This document shows, one piece after another, positions 18,121 through 26,930 of a stretch of DNA of 35,156 nt. The notes under the pieces are model-generated. The model was not told the origin of the DNA. It did not search any database and was given only the letters and a program-made list of their open reading frames with translations. Positions within the stretch are counted from its first letter, which is position 1; each line of letters begins with the position of its first letter. Position numbers and translations under genes: made by a program. Origin of the DNA: Acidobacterium sp. (GTDB lineage: Bacteria > Acidobacteriota > Terriglobia > Terriglobales > Acidobacteriaceae); assembly GCA_003152415.1 (NCBI GenBank), contig PMAD01000142.1:15273-50428 (forward strand), in the 5' to 3' direction.

Positions 18121-18732
18121 ATGCGTTATAAGCAGGTTTTAGTTGCAGTTTTTATGAGTGCGGTGTGCGGCGCGGGGTTGGCGGGCGCGCAGCAGGCTGA
18201 GTCGACAGCGCCTAGTCAGCAACAGCCCCCCGAAGTGAAGGAATTTCAGGGCTACGAAGACCAGTGGAGCAACGCGGTCGTGAAGAACGACCAGTACACA
18301 ATGGAGTTCCTGCTGTCGCCGCTGTATGTCGATATTTCGTCGACTGGCGACGTGACCACGCGGAACCAGCTGATCGCGCAGCTGTTTCAGAAAGGCGACG
18401 GGCCGGTGAGCCTGCAGCAGCGCGTTGTGAGTGTGCGCCTGTTTGGCGATACGGCGGTGGTGAGCGGGACGTACATCGTGAAGTGGCGCGCGAACGCCAG
18501 CACTCGCGAGGAGCGCGGCGTCTTTACGCATGTCTACAACCGGGCGCGGATGCACTGGGCGTGCGTGAACGCGCAGCGGACGGCTGTGGTGGACCTGATG
18601 CCGGGCAAGCAGAAGGCTTCGCAGAAGAAGAGCGACGCGTCGGAGCCATTCCATATTCCGTTGCTGTATCAGGGAGCACAACCTTCGCAGTCCGCCTCGG
18701 GACAGAGCTCGAGCACGCAGCCCCCGAACTAA
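18121..18732 (+). CDS. Exported NTF2-like (DUF4440/SnoaL-type) protein
   Basis: 203 residues from ATG 18121. This start gives a clean signal peptide (MRYKQVLVAVFMSAVCGAGLAGAQQ); the track start 17998 adds a hydrophilic run before it. The mature part (about residues 45-150) has the cone-shaped NTF2-like pattern: a helix with EDQWSNAVVKNDQYTMEFLL, then LYVDISSTGDVTTRNQLIAQL, then strands VRLFGDTAVVSGTYIVKW and ARMHWACVNAQRTAV. DUF4440 proteins of this kind are common in the periplasm of Acidobacteriota; enzymes and simple ligand binders share the fold. The C-terminus is low-complexity (SQSASGQSSSTQPPN). It precedes alr by 69 bp on the same strand and may share its transcript. Confidence 0.85.
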   Translation: MRYKQVLVAVFMSAVCGAGLAGAQQAESTAPSQQQPPEVKEFQGYEDQWSNAVVKNDQYTMEFLLSPLYVDISSTGDVTTRNQLIAQLFQKGDGPVSLQQRVVSVRLFGDTAVVSGTYIVKWRANASTREERGVFTHVYNRARMHWACVNAQRTAVVDLMPGKQKASQKKSDASEPFHIPLLYQGAQPSQSASGQSSSTQPPN

Positions 18733-18801
18733 TTGGGCGGGAGATCATGGGGCTTCACGGCCCTGGGCATCATGGCCGGTTATGGCGTCAGCTCGGAGAA
18801 A

Positions 18802-19998
18802 ATGACAAGCACACGACCGACCTGGGCTGAGATTTCACGCAGCAGACTCGTTCACAATCATGATGTTCTGCGCCGTCTTGCCGGACCCGAGACGGAGCTG
18901 CTGGTCGTGGTGAAGGCGAACGCCTACGGACATGGGCTCGCAGAGTGCGCGCGGGTGCTGGAGACGAACGGGGCGCGGTGGTTCGGTGTCACCTCAGTGG
19001 AGGAGGGCATGGCGTTGCGGCGCGTTTGTCCTGAGGCGCGCACCCTGATCATGTCAGGGGTCTGGGCGGGCGAGGCAGAAAGCGCGATCGAGCAGAATCT
19101 GACGGCGGTGGTGTGGGAACCGCAGCATCTGGACTGGCTGGAAGAGGCCGCAAGGCGACGCGGTTTGGGCGCAGGGACGGTTCCGGTGCATTTGGAGATC
19201 GACACAGGAATGTCGCGACAGGGCGCTGGGCGCCGCGAGCTGGCAGCGCTGGTGGAGCGGATGGGGCCTGGGTCACCGTTGCGGCTGGAAGCGGTGATGA
19301 CGCACCTTCACTCGCCAGACGATGGGCAGGACACGCGTGAGCAGATTGGACTGTTTGTAGCGGCTCTTGCGGCCATGGGGGAGCGCAGAATCGGCTGGGA
19401 TTTCGTGAGCGCTGGAAGCTCGGCGAACTTGCTGCTCCACGACGACACAACGGCACTGGTGGGTGTGGCGAAGCAGATGGGGGCGCGGCGGATGGTGCGC
19501 GCCGGCATCGCGTTGTACGGGTATTCACCGCTGCCCGCGAATGCCGGTGCAGGGTGGGGAGCGATGGGCGAGCCGAGTCCGGTGAAGGAGCCTGGGCTCA
19601 AGCCGGTGCTGGCGTGGAAGACGAGGGTCACGTCGCTGCGGGAGATCGGGATCGGCACGTCGGCAGGGTATGGCGCGACCTTTACCGCTCAACGGCCGAC
19701 GCGACTGGCGTTGCTGCCAGTGGGATATGCCGATGGGCTGAACTGGCGGTTGGGGAATCGGGGAAGGGCGCTGATCCGCGGGCAGCGCGCGCCGATCGCA
19801 GGGCGGATTTCCATGGACCAGACCGTGGTGGACGTGACCGACATTGCCGGGGTCGCGGCCGGGGATGAGGCTGTTCTGATCGGGGAGCAGGGCGGCGAGA
19901 AGATCACGGCGGATGATCTGGCCGATCTGCAAAAGACGATTGCCTATGAAGTGTTGTGCGACATTGGGGCGCGGGTGCCCCGTGTGATGGTGGAGTAG
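18802..19998 (+). CDS. alr: Alanine racemase
   Basis: 398 residues from ATG 18802, preceded closely by GGAG; the track start is a TTG 23 codons upstream. The fold-type III PLP enzyme interconverts L- and D-alanine for peptidoglycan. The PLP lysine is Lys38 in VVVKANAYGHG. The opposing catalytic Tyr is Tyr290 in SAGYGATF. RISMDQTVVDVTD and the C-terminal beta domain (LLPVGYADGLNW) are intact. Length matches the family (360-400). The stop is 8 nt before the ATG of the alpha/beta hydrolase, so these two form an operon. Confidence 0.96.
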   Translation: MTSTRPTWAEISRSRLVHNHDVLRRLAGPETELLVVVKANAYGHGLAECARVLETNGARWFGVTSVEEGMALRRVCPEARTLIMSGVWAGEAESAIEQNLTAVVWEPQHLDWLEEAARRRGLGAGTVPVHLEIDTGMSRQGAGRRELAALVERMGPGSPLRLEAVMTHLHSPDDGQDTREQIGLFVAALAAMGERRIGWDFVSAGSSANLLLHDDTTALVGVAKQMGARRMVRAGIALYGYSPLPANAGAGWGAMGEPSPVKEPGLKPVLAWKTRVTSLREIGIGTSAGYGATFTAQRPTRLALLPVGYADGLNWRLGNRGRALIRGQRAPIAGRISMDQTVVDVTDIAGVAAGDEAVLIGEQGGEKITADDLADLQKTIAYEVLCDIGARVPRVMVE

Positions 19999-20006
19999 CG
20001 AGGCTC

Positions 20007-21260
20007 ATGATCGGAAAGCTTTACGGCCGCTGGATGACGCGCTGGGAGACGGCGCTGACGACGCGCGATGAGAATCGCGTGGTGCGGCCGATGGAGTGGG
20101 GTTTCGAGTGGCTGGACGATTTTATCGGCGTTGCCGGGTTGCGGGGAGTGGTTGAGCGAGCGGAGCGGGATGGGATCGCGGCCGAGGACGCTATGGTCGC
20201 GGTGAACGAGGCGATCATCCATAACAGCGAGGCGTTTTTCGGGTACGAGCGGCCCAGCGATTTCCGGCTGGAGGAACGGGCTCCCCTGCTGTTCCCCACC
20301 AATGTGCGGCCGGAGACGCTGCGGCGCGATGCACATCTGAAGCGGCTGATGGCAGAGGAGAAACTCAGGAAGGCGCGGTTTCTGCGGTTTACTTCGCCGG
20401 TGCGGACGCCGTATCCGGAAAATGACCTGGTGAATGCGCGCTGGTATCCGGCGCCACAGGAAAGGATGCGGGGCAAGCCGCGGCAGGCGATGATCGTGAT
20501 GCCGCAGTGGAACGCCGACGCCTTCAGCCACAACATTCTTTGTTCGCTCTTCAACCGCTTCGGGATTGCGGCGCTGCGCCTGAGCAAGCCGTTTCACGAT
20601 ATCCGGCGGCCCGCGGAGATCGAGCGATCCGACTACGCGGTCAGCTCGAATATCGGGCGAACAATTGGGGCGGGGCGGCAGGCGGTGGTAGACGTGCGGT
20701 GCTGTCTGGACTGGCTGGAATCCCAGGGCTACGAGCAGTTCGGGATCCTCGGGACGAGTCTCGGTTCCTGCTACGCATTCATCGCCAGCGCGCACGATGC
20801 GCGGCTGCGGGTGAACGCCTTCAATCACGCGTCGATGGCGTTCGGCGATGTGGTGTGGACGGGGCAGAGCACGCGGCATATCCGCACCGCATTTGCGCAG
20901 GCAGGAATGACACCCGAGCGAATTTATCGGTTGTACAGCGCTATCAGCCCGGTTTCGTACATGGATCGATTCGCGGAGCATCCAAAGAAGGTGCTGGTGG
21001 TCCATGCACGGTACGACCTGACGTTTTTGCCGGAGTATTCGGAGGAGGTGTTGGCAAGCTTCGCAAAACGCGGCGTGGAATTTGTGTCGAAGGTGCTGCC
21101 GTGCGGGCATTACACGACCGGGGAGTTTCCGTACAAGTTCATCGACGGGTGGTATATCGGATCATTCGTCTACACAGCGTTTCGGGATCTGGCGCGCGAG
21201 AAGGCGCAAACGGCGGCAAGCCGAGCGGAAGCGGAGAAGCCGGAGATGGCGGAGCGGTAG
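20007..21260 (+). CDS. Alpha/beta hydrolase, ABHD18-like
   Basis: 417 residues from ATG 20007; the track start lies inside alr and lacks support. The sequence is of the large alpha/beta hydrolases related to ABHD18 (DUF2048-like). An N-terminal helical part is followed by QAMIVMPQWNADAFSHN and the nucleophile elbow GTSLGSC (Ser251). The Asp in VVHARYDLTF and the His in LPCGHYTTGEFP complete the triad. No signal peptide or TM helix, so it is cytoplasmic. The substrate is unknown. It is tightly linked to alr (8 nt), and its stop is 2 nt from the stop of the convergent acpS. Confidence 0.87.
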   Translation: MIGKLYGRWMTRWETALTTRDENRVVRPMEWGFEWLDDFIGVAGLRGVVERAERDGIAAEDAMVAVNEAIIHNSEAFFGYERPSDFRLEERAPLLFPTNVRPETLRRDAHLKRLMAEEKLRKARFLRFTSPVRTPYPENDLVNARWYPAPQERMRGKPRQAMIVMPQWNADAFSHNILCSLFNRFGIAALRLSKPFHDIRRPAEIERSDYAVSSNIGRTIGAGRQAVVDVRCCLDWLESQGYEQFGILGTSLGSCYAFIASAHDARLRVNAFNHASMAFGDVVWTGQSTRHIRTAFAQAGMTPERIYRLYSAISPVSYMDRFAEHPKKVLVVHARYDLTFLPEYSEEVLASFAKRGVEFVSKVLPCGHYTTGEFPYKFIDGWYIGSFVYTAFRDLAREKAQTAASRAEAEKPEMAER

Positions 21261-21262
21261 GG

Positions 21263-21640
21263 TCAGTCTTCCAGATGGACTGTGGCCATGGCCAGAGAAG
21301 CCGTGTGTGTGAGCGAAAGTGAGACACGAATGACGCCGAGCTGTCCGGCAATGGCACGTGCCCGCCCGGTCAATACCAGGATGGGCCGGCTGCCCGGGGC
21401 GCGGCGCACCTCCAGTTCTTTCCAGGAAACGCCCTGCTGGATGCCCGTTCCCAGGGCTTTGGCTCCAGCTTCTTTGGCGGCAAAGCGCGCGGCGAAACTC
21501 TCGGCCGCGCTGGCTCTGGCGCGGCAATAGGCTATTTCCTCATCGGTGAACACGCGCTCGAGGAAGCGTTCGCCGTAGCGCTCCAGAGAGCGAGCGATAC
21601 GTGGGACTTCGATGAGGTCGATCCCGGTACCGACCAGCAT
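21263..21640 (-). CDS. acpS: Holo-[acyl-carrier-protein] synthase
   Basis: 125 residues from ATG 21640; the track ORF extends to 22237 without support, and the family begins at MLVGTGIDLIEVPRI. AcpS transfers 4'-phosphopantetheine from CoA to apo-ACP. Mg-binding Asp is in GTGIDLIEV and Glu in RFAAKEAGAKALGTG. The C-terminal strand VSLSLTHTASLAMATV is also typical. Length is standard (120-130). It is divergent from the next gene across 55 bp. Confidence 0.96.
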   Translation of the reverse strand: MLVGTGIDLIEVPRIARSLERYGERFLERVFTDEEIAYCRARASAAESFAARFAAKEAGAKALGTGIQQGVSWKELEVRRAPGSRPILVLTGRARAIAGQLGVIRVSLSLTHTASLAMATVHLED

Positions 21641-21695
21641 GACGCAACAGTAGCACAGGAGAAAAACCTTTAGCACCGGGCGGATACAAATCGCG

Positions 21696-22136
21696 TTGAA
21701 GACTTGCCTGCGAATTTCCGATGCAGACAATGTGCGCGATATCGCTGAGCCAGGCAGGGAACAAAAGGGGTGGGAGCTCAACCTCACGGCGCTGTGCGCG
21801 GAGGATGCCGCCCGCACAGTACGCTTTTTGACTGGGGCCGTGATGGCCTGCGGCGGGTACGTGCTGTCGCGGCGATTCGAAGCGGGTGAGGCGGCGGCAA
21901 TCGAATTCGAGTTCGTGCGCGCCTTGTGCGTCGAGATGTACAGCGTCCTGATCGCCTCAGGCCTGGAGCTGACGGGGCAATCGCATCTGATTATGGCCGG
22001 GCTCTGCCAGTGCACACGCGAGACGCTGGAAGCAACGGCGGGCGATCCGGTTCGCGTGGAACTGACGATTCGCAGGGCCGGTGTGCTTCCGCGTTGCGCG
22101 CCGGGCGGGTCCACGGCTCCCCCGCAGGCCGCGTAG
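21696..22136 (+). CDS. Unrecognised soluble protein
   Basis: 146 residues from TTG 21696; the start is uncertain, as no ATG fits at the N-terminus. I do not recognise a family. The middle is well-ordered and helical (LTALCAEDAARTVRFLTGAVMACGGYVL, IEFEFVRALCVEMYSVLIASG), then LELTGQSHLIMAGLCQCTRETL. Five Cys are spread along it, two of them as CQC. The tail is Pro/Ala-rich. No signal peptide or TM span is certain. It starts 55 bp from divergent acpS and ends 78 bp before the flavoprotein gene. Codon use (GC-rich third positions) and the lack of a better frame support a real gene. Confidence 0.7.
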   Translation: MKTCLRISDADNVRDIAEPGREQKGWELNLTALCAEDAARTVRFLTGAVMACGGYVLSRRFEAGEAAAIEFEFVRALCVEMYSVLIASGLELTGQSHLIMAGLCQCTRETLEATAGDPVRVELTIRRAGVLPRCAPGGSTAPPQAA

Positions 22137-22201
22137 AGCGATTGGCGGCCGAACTGCACCGAGCGCGCAGGTAGATAGGCGCAAAGACGCATTCCTGGAC
22201 A

Positions 22202-22207
22202 TACTAT
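22202..22207 (+). promoter_or_regulatory. Candidate -10 box (TACTAT) of the flavoprotein gene
   Basis: TACTAT ends 7 nt before ATG 22215, there is no SD, and initiation at the usual distance would start at or next to the A of the ATG. Confidence 0.35.
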
Positions 22208-22214
22208 TGCTGTC

Positions 22215-23360
22215 ATGGAGCGATGGGACGCCATCATTGTTGGCGCCGGACCGGCGGGATGCGCGGCTGCCTACGATCTTGCGACGGCGGGGCGGCCGGT
22301 CTTGTTGCTGGATCGAGCGGAGTTTCCGCGGCACAAGGCGTGCGCAGGAGGCTTGACGCGCAAGTCGCTGCGCGCACTGCGGTATTCGGTTGCTCCAGTG
22401 GTGCGGGAGACGGTGTCGGCCATTGTGGTGGAAAAGCAAAGCGTAGAGGCGGCAACGCTGGCCAGCCGCAATGCAGTGTGCGCGATGACGGTGCGCCAGG
22501 AACTGGATCACTTCTGTCTGCAGCAAACGCGGAGGGCGGGGGCGGAGTTCGCGCTTATTGGGCCGATCAGCGGGTTCGATATCAACAGCGACGGCGTGGT
22601 GGTGCGAACGACGGAGCGGGACTATCGCGCGCGGTTTCTGATCGGGGCGGACGGAGTCCACAGCCGGGTGCGGCAGCTGCTGTATGGTGAGTCGCCACGC
22701 TGGTTCTGGCGAGGCTTTGCGCTGGAGGCGCGGGTTTACCCCACCAATGGTCACCGTTCGGATCTGATCTTCGACTTCGCGCCGGTGCGGCGCGGGTATG
22801 GGTGGGTTTTCCCCAAGCGCGACCACCTCAATGTGGGATTGGGGGTCTACGACGACTCAGGGGCGCAGAAACTGGATCGGGCACGGCTTTCTTCCTACAT
22901 TCACGAACGCTTCGGCGACGCCCGCGTTGAGCATGTGACGGGCCAGTTCCTGGGGTTTGGAGCGGAGAGCGCACCGAAGGCGGAGCAGCGGGTTTTTCTG
23001 GCTGGGGATGCGGGCGGCTTCGCCGATCCACTGACGGGTGAGGGGATTTACGGCGCCATCGCGAGCGGACAGGCGGCCGCGGCGGCCATCGATGGCGAAC
23101 TGCGGTGCGGGGCGCCGGCCCAGGGGACTTTTGCCAAGCTGACGACACAGCTGCGACAGGACTTGCAACTGTCGGCGTCGGGGGCGCGGTGGTTTTACGG
23201 GAATCTCGATCTCGGCTACCGTGCTCTGACCGCACCGGTGTTTCGCGGAGCGGTCATCAATGCCTATGCGAACGGGACGAAGATTGGCGCGCTGGCGAAT
23301 GCCGTCCGGCGTTTTGCGCGGATTTTTGCGAGCCGGCCCATCAACAAAACTGTAACTTAA
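22215..23360 (+). CDS. Geranylgeranyl-reductase-family FAD-dependent oxidoreductase
   Basis: 381 residues from ATG 22215. The N-terminal Rossmann motif binds FAD (AIIVGAGPAGCAAAYDL). PRHKACAGGLTRKSL carries the Cys typical of the geranylgeranyl reductase family. FLIGADGVHSRVRQLL and the second FAD motif FLAGDAGGFADPLTGEGIYGAI complete the PHBH-like fold. Members saturate isoprenoid chains of lipids, chlorophyll or menaquinone, or act on other polyketide/lipid substrates. No phototrophy genes are near, so quinone or membrane-lipid isoprenoids are likelier, but that is inference. It precedes the respiratory operon by about 215 bp on the same strand. Confidence 0.9.
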   Translation: MERWDAIIVGAGPAGCAAAYDLATAGRPVLLLDRAEFPRHKACAGGLTRKSLRALRYSVAPVVRETVSAIVVEKQSVEAATLASRNAVCAMTVRQELDHFCLQQTRRAGAEFALIGPISGFDINSDGVVVRTTERDYRARFLIGADGVHSRVRQLLYGESPRWFWRGFALEARVYPTNGHRSDLIFDFAPVRRGYGWVFPKRDHLNVGLGVYDDSGAQKLDRARLSSYIHERFGDARVEHVTGQFLGFGAESAPKAEQRVFLAGDAGGFADPLTGEGIYGAIASGQAAAAAIDGELRCGAPAQGTFAKLTTQLRQDLQLSASGARWFYGNLDLGYRALTAPVFRGAVINAYANGTKIGALANAVRRFARIFASRPINKTVT

Positions 23361-23575
23361 CCAGGCTGCTCAGCCGCGCAGGCTCGACGGATTTTGCTGC
23401 TAAGATTGTTTTTTGGTTTTAGTTTTCGTTCCTGATCTGCGCAGCGAAACATCCATAAAGAGCGCATGCGCAAATGGCGGGCGTCTCCAGGCCATCATCA
23501 TTCACGCCCCGCGTATCTGACCTCAGCCGCAAGAGCATCACACGAAATCTGGCGCGAAAGCAGATGCAATCCAGG
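23361..23575 (+). other. Leader/promoter region of the respiratory operon
   Basis: A T-rich stretch (23407-23430) is followed by two perfect palindromes, CTGCGCAG (23437-23444) and GCGCATGCGC (23462-23471). I cannot name a convincing -35/-10 pair. The track extends coxB back to 23474, but that segment has no signal-peptide character. Confidence 0.35.
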
Positions 23576-24625
23576 ATGCGGGAATACGGCGAGAGAGCAA
23601 TTCGGCTGATTTCCGTGCCCTTTTTGTGCTTCGTGGCGACCTGTGCGGCGCCGATCGCGTGGGCGGATGGACCGCAGAGTTCACCGAGCATCTTCGCTCC
23701 GGCATCGACGCCGGCCAGCAGTATTCAGGACCTGTCGTGGTTCGTCCTCGCGATCACGGGCGGGATCTTTGTCACGGTAGGCGGACTGCTGGCGTGGGCG
23801 ATCGTTCGCTACCGCGCGCGCAAGACCGACGATGACAGCGAGCCCGCGCAGATCTACGGCAGCACTCAGGTAGAGCTGGCGTGGACGGTGATTCCGATTC
23901 TGATTGTGGTGGTGCTGTTTCTGACCACGGCGCGGATTATTTTTGCGATCCAGGACGCGCCAAAGCCGCAGGTCGCGCTCGACGTGACGGTGGTCGGGCA
24001 CCAGTTCTGGTGGGAATTCCGCTATCCGAAACTCGGCATCGTGACGGCGAACGAGCTGCACGTTCCGGTGAGCAGCGCGCTGGAGCCCAGGCCGACGTTT
24101 CTGCATTTGCTGTCGGCGGACGTGGATCACAGCTTCTGGGTGCCGCAGCTTGCTGGCAAGACCGATCTGATTCCGAATCATCCGAACGATATGTGGATCG
24201 ATCCGCGCCATACCGGGTTGTATGTGGGGCAGTGCGCCCAGTTCTGCGGCGTGGAGCACGCGAAGATGCTGCTGCGGGTGTACGTGGATACGCCGGAAGA
24301 GTTTGATGCGTGGGTGAAGCAGCAGCGACAGCGGGGCACGCAGGATTCCAGCGTGGCGGCGGGGCGGCACATTTTTGAAACACAGGCGTGCACCAACTGC
24401 CACACCATTGCAGGGACTGCGGCGATGGGAACGTTTGGGCCGGATCTGACCCACCTGGAAAGTCGAGCGACGATCGCCTCCGGCGCGGCGCCCAATACAC
24501 CCGGAAATCTGCATGCGTGGATTCAGGATCCGGATCACTTCAAACCAGGAGCGCTGATGCCGGCGATGCAGCTCAGCGACGAGCAGATCAGCGAGTTGGT
24601 TGCGTACCTGACAACTCTTCATTAG
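23576..24625 (+). CDS. coxB: Cytochrome c oxidase subunit II with fused cytochrome c (caa3 type)
   Basis: 349 residues from ATG 23576 (ATG 23564 also possible). A signal-like segment (LISVPFLCFVATCAAPIAWA) is followed by two TM helices (SWFVLAITGGIFVTVGGLLAW; AWTVIPILIVVVLFLTTA). The cupredoxin domain carries the CuA site: His in DHSFWVP and GQCAQFCGVEHAKM. A class I cytochrome c domain is fused at the C-terminus, with haem motif CTNCH (residue 272 on) and Met ligand in GALMPAM. Such caa3 subunits take electrons straight into CuA through their own haem. First gene of the operon, 9 nt before coxA. Confidence 0.96.
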   Translation: MREYGERAIRLISVPFLCFVATCAAPIAWADGPQSSPSIFAPASTPASSIQDLSWFVLAITGGIFVTVGGLLAWAIVRYRARKTDDDSEPAQIYGSTQVELAWTVIPILIVVVLFLTTARIIFAIQDAPKPQVALDVTVVGHQFWWEFRYPKLGIVTANELHVPVSSALEPRPTFLHLLSADVDHSFWVPQLAGKTDLIPNHPNDMWIDPRHTGLYVGQCAQFCGVEHAKMLLRVYVDTPEEFDAWVKQQRQRGTQDSSVAAGRHIFETQACTNCHTIAGTAAMGTFGPDLTHLESRATIASGAAPNTPGNLHAWIQDPDHFKPGALMPAMQLSDEQISELVAYLTTLH

Positions 24626-24634
24626 GAAGACGGA

Positions 24635-26329
24635 ATGGCGGACCAGACCTTACCAATTGCAGGATCTCTCGAAGTAACGCCGCAGCGGCATTCGCCGGCA
24701 CTGCTGCCGGAGTGGCTGCATGGGTGGGTAGTCACGGTGGACCACAAGCGGCTGGGGATTCTGTACGTGGTCTACTCGATTTTCTTCCTGCTGGTGGCGG
24801 GTGCGGAGGCGCTGGCGATCCGCATCCAGCTGGCGTGGCCGAACAATCATTTTTTATCGCCTGAGCTATACAACGAGATGTTCACCATGCACGGCACAAC
24901 GATGGTGTTTCTGGTGGGCATGCCGATTCTGTTCGGATTCGCGAATTATCTTGTGCCGCTGATGATTGGCGCGCGGGACATGGCGTTTCCGCGGCTGAAC
25001 GCCTTCAGCTTCTGGATGACGGCCTTTGGCGGGCTGCTGCTCTATTACAGCTTCATCGGCGGCTTCGGCCTCTACGGCATGGGTGCGGCGCCCGATGTGG
25101 GCTGGTGGGCCTACGCGCCGCTGACGGCAAAAGCGTTTTCCCCGGGGCATGCAACGGATTACTGGGCGCTGGCGCTGATCGTAAGCGGGTTCGGCACGCT
25201 GGGCACCGCGATCAACGTGATCGCGACGACGCTTTCCATGCGCTGCCGGGGTATGAGCCTGCTGCGTATGCCCCTGTTCGTGTGGCTGATGCTGGTGGTC
25301 AGCGGGCTGACCCTGGTCACCATTACGCCGTTGACGGCCGCACAGATCATGCTGACGATCGATCGCTATCTGGGCGGCCACTTTTTCGACACGCAGGCGG
25401 GCGGCTCGGCGGTGGTGTGGATGCACTTTTTCTGGATCTTCGGCCACCCGGAGGTCTACGTGCTGGTGATGCCGGTTTTCGGGATTGCGAGCGAGATTAT
25501 TCCTGTCTTTTCGCGCAAGGCGATCTTCGGCTATCCGGCGATGGTCGCGGCTTCGGTCGCGATCGCGTTCGTCAGCCTGGGGGTGTGGGCGCATCACATG
25601 TTCACGGTGGGCATGACCTCGGTGGGCAACGCCTTCTTTGTGCTTTCCACCATGCTGGTGGGCATTCCCACCGGGATCAAGATTTTCAACTGGGTGGCGA
25701 CGATCTGGGGCGGGAAGATTCGCTTCGCTACGCCGATGCTCTTCTGCCTGGCGTTTCTTTTTCAGTTTTTGATCGCGGGGCTGACAGGGATCATGTTGTC
25801 AGTTGCGCCATGGAACTGGCAGCTGCACAATTCCTACTTCGTCATCGCGCACTTCCACTACGTTCTGGTGGGCGCCATCGTCTTCAACATTTTTGCGGCG
25901 ATTTACTACTGGTATCCGAAAGTCACGGGTCGGATGCTGAGCGAGACTCTCGGCAAGTGGCACTTCTGGCTCTTCCTCATTGGGTTTCATGTCACCTTCG
26001 ACACGATGCACTTCGTCGGATTCATGGGAATGCCGCGATCGATCTACACCTATGAGCCGGACCGCGGATGGAATCACCTTAACTTCATCATTTCGATTGG
26101 CGGGATGATCCAGGGGATCGCGGTGCTGCTTTTTGCGTGGAACCTGGTGCAGTCGTACTTCCGCGGCAAGAAGGCGGGGAACGATCCCTGGGATGCTTGG
26201 ACGCTGGAGTGGTCGACGCCGTCGCCGCCACCGGCTTATAACTTCGCGACCGATCCGGTGGTACACAGCCGGCGGCCGCTGTGGGATCTAAAACATCCGG
26301 AGGATCCGGACTGGAAGTACGAAGCATGA
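24635..26329 (+). CDS. coxA: Cytochrome c oxidase subunit I (haem-copper oxidase, A1 type)
   Basis: 564 residues from ATG 24635, with SD-like AGGAAG upstream. Twelve TM helices are visible. The low-spin haem His is in MHGTTMVFL. CuB ligands are in WIFGHPEVYVLVMP (His cross-linked to Tyr) and WAHHMFTVG. The Glu of HPEVY marks an A1-type D-channel, with its entry Asp in GARDMAFPR. The K-channel Lys is in PTGIKIFNW. The haem a3/a ligands lie in NSYFVIAHFHYVL. It reduces O2 to water and pumps protons. Its last 4 nt (ATGA) overlap coxC. Confidence 0.97.
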   Translation: MADQTLPIAGSLEVTPQRHSPALLPEWLHGWVVTVDHKRLGILYVVYSIFFLLVAGAEALAIRIQLAWPNNHFLSPELYNEMFTMHGTTMVFLVGMPILFGFANYLVPLMIGARDMAFPRLNAFSFWMTAFGGLLLYYSFIGGFGLYGMGAAPDVGWWAYAPLTAKAFSPGHATDYWALALIVSGFGTLGTAINVIATTLSMRCRGMSLLRMPLFVWLMLVVSGLTLVTITPLTAAQIMLTIDRYLGGHFFDTQAGGSAVVWMHFFWIFGHPEVYVLVMPVFGIASEIIPVFSRKAIFGYPAMVAASVAIAFVSLGVWAHHMFTVGMTSVGNAFFVLSTMLVGIPTGIKIFNWVATIWGGKIRFATPMLFCLAFLFQFLIAGLTGIMLSVAPWNWQLHNSYFVIAHFHYVLVGAIVFNIFAAIYYWYPKVTGRMLSETLGKWHFWLFLIGFHVTFDTMHFVGFMGMPRSIYTYEPDRGWNHLNFIISIGGMIQGIAVLLFAWNLVQSYFRGKKAGNDPWDAWTLEWSTPSPPPAYNFATDPVVHSRRPLWDLKHPEDPDWKYEA

Positions 26330-26916
26330 GTGCGATTCCTGTTTCTCCGGTGGCGGAACCGTGGCGCCTGCCATCGCGCGGGCGCGTGGCCATGCTCGCG
26401 CTGATCGCCGGCGAGAGCGCGATCTTCACGATCTTTGTGGTTGCCTACGTTTTTTACATCGGCAAAAGCCTGACCGGACCAACTCCGCTCGAGGTTCTCG
26501 CCATTCCATGGTTCAACACCATCTGCCTGCTGTCGAGCAGTGTGACCATCCTGCTGGCGGAGCGGCAGATTGAGCGGGGAAAGATGCGCGGCTTCACGAT
26601 GTGGTGGGCGCTGACCATTGCACTGGGCACAATCTTTATTGGTGACACAGCGGTTGAGTGGCACAAGCTGATCTACATTGACGGGCTGACCATCCGGACA
26701 AATCTGTTTGGGACGACGTTCTACTCGCTGGTGGGGCTGCATGCGACGCACGTGGTCGTGGGACTGATCGGCCTTTCGTTGATTCTGATTTTTACGCTGA
26801 CGGGACATGTCAAGGAGCAGCATTCGGAACGCATCCAGGTGTTCGCGCTGTACTGGCATTTTGTGGATGCGGTGTGGGTCGTGGTTTTCACCGTGGTGTA
26901 CATCGTGGGCCGGTAG
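26326..26916 (+). CDS. coxC: Cytochrome c oxidase subunit III
   Basis: 196 residues from ATG 26326, overlapping the coxA stop as ATGA. Five TM helices, as in short bacterial subunit III proteins. The conserved Glu is in LIAGESAIFTIF. GLHATHVVVGLIGL and YWHFVDAVWVVVFTVVYI are the family's last two helix signatures. It stabilises the catalytic subunit and its proton uptake. It is followed by 14 nt and the next gene of the operon. Confidence 0.95.
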   Translation: MSAIPVSPVAEPWRLPSRGRVAMLALIAGESAIFTIFVVAYVFYIGKSLTGPTPLEVLAIPWFNTICLLSSSVTILLAERQIERGKMRGFTMWWALTIALGTIFIGDTAVEWHKLIYIDGLTIRTNLFGTTFYSLVGLHATHVVVGLIGLSLILIFTLTGHVKEQHSERIQVFALYWHFVDAVWVVVFTVVYIVGR

Positions 26917-26930
26917 GGCCGGGAGCAGGC

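Noticed and set aside
21263-22237. 324-residue ORF containing AcpS
   Set aside because: The extra N-terminus is antisense to the 21696-22136 gene, and AcpS starts at ATG 21640.
23386-23430. T-rich stretch after the flavoprotein gene as its terminator
   Set aside because: The nearest GC hairpin is weak and about 30 nt away from the T-run.
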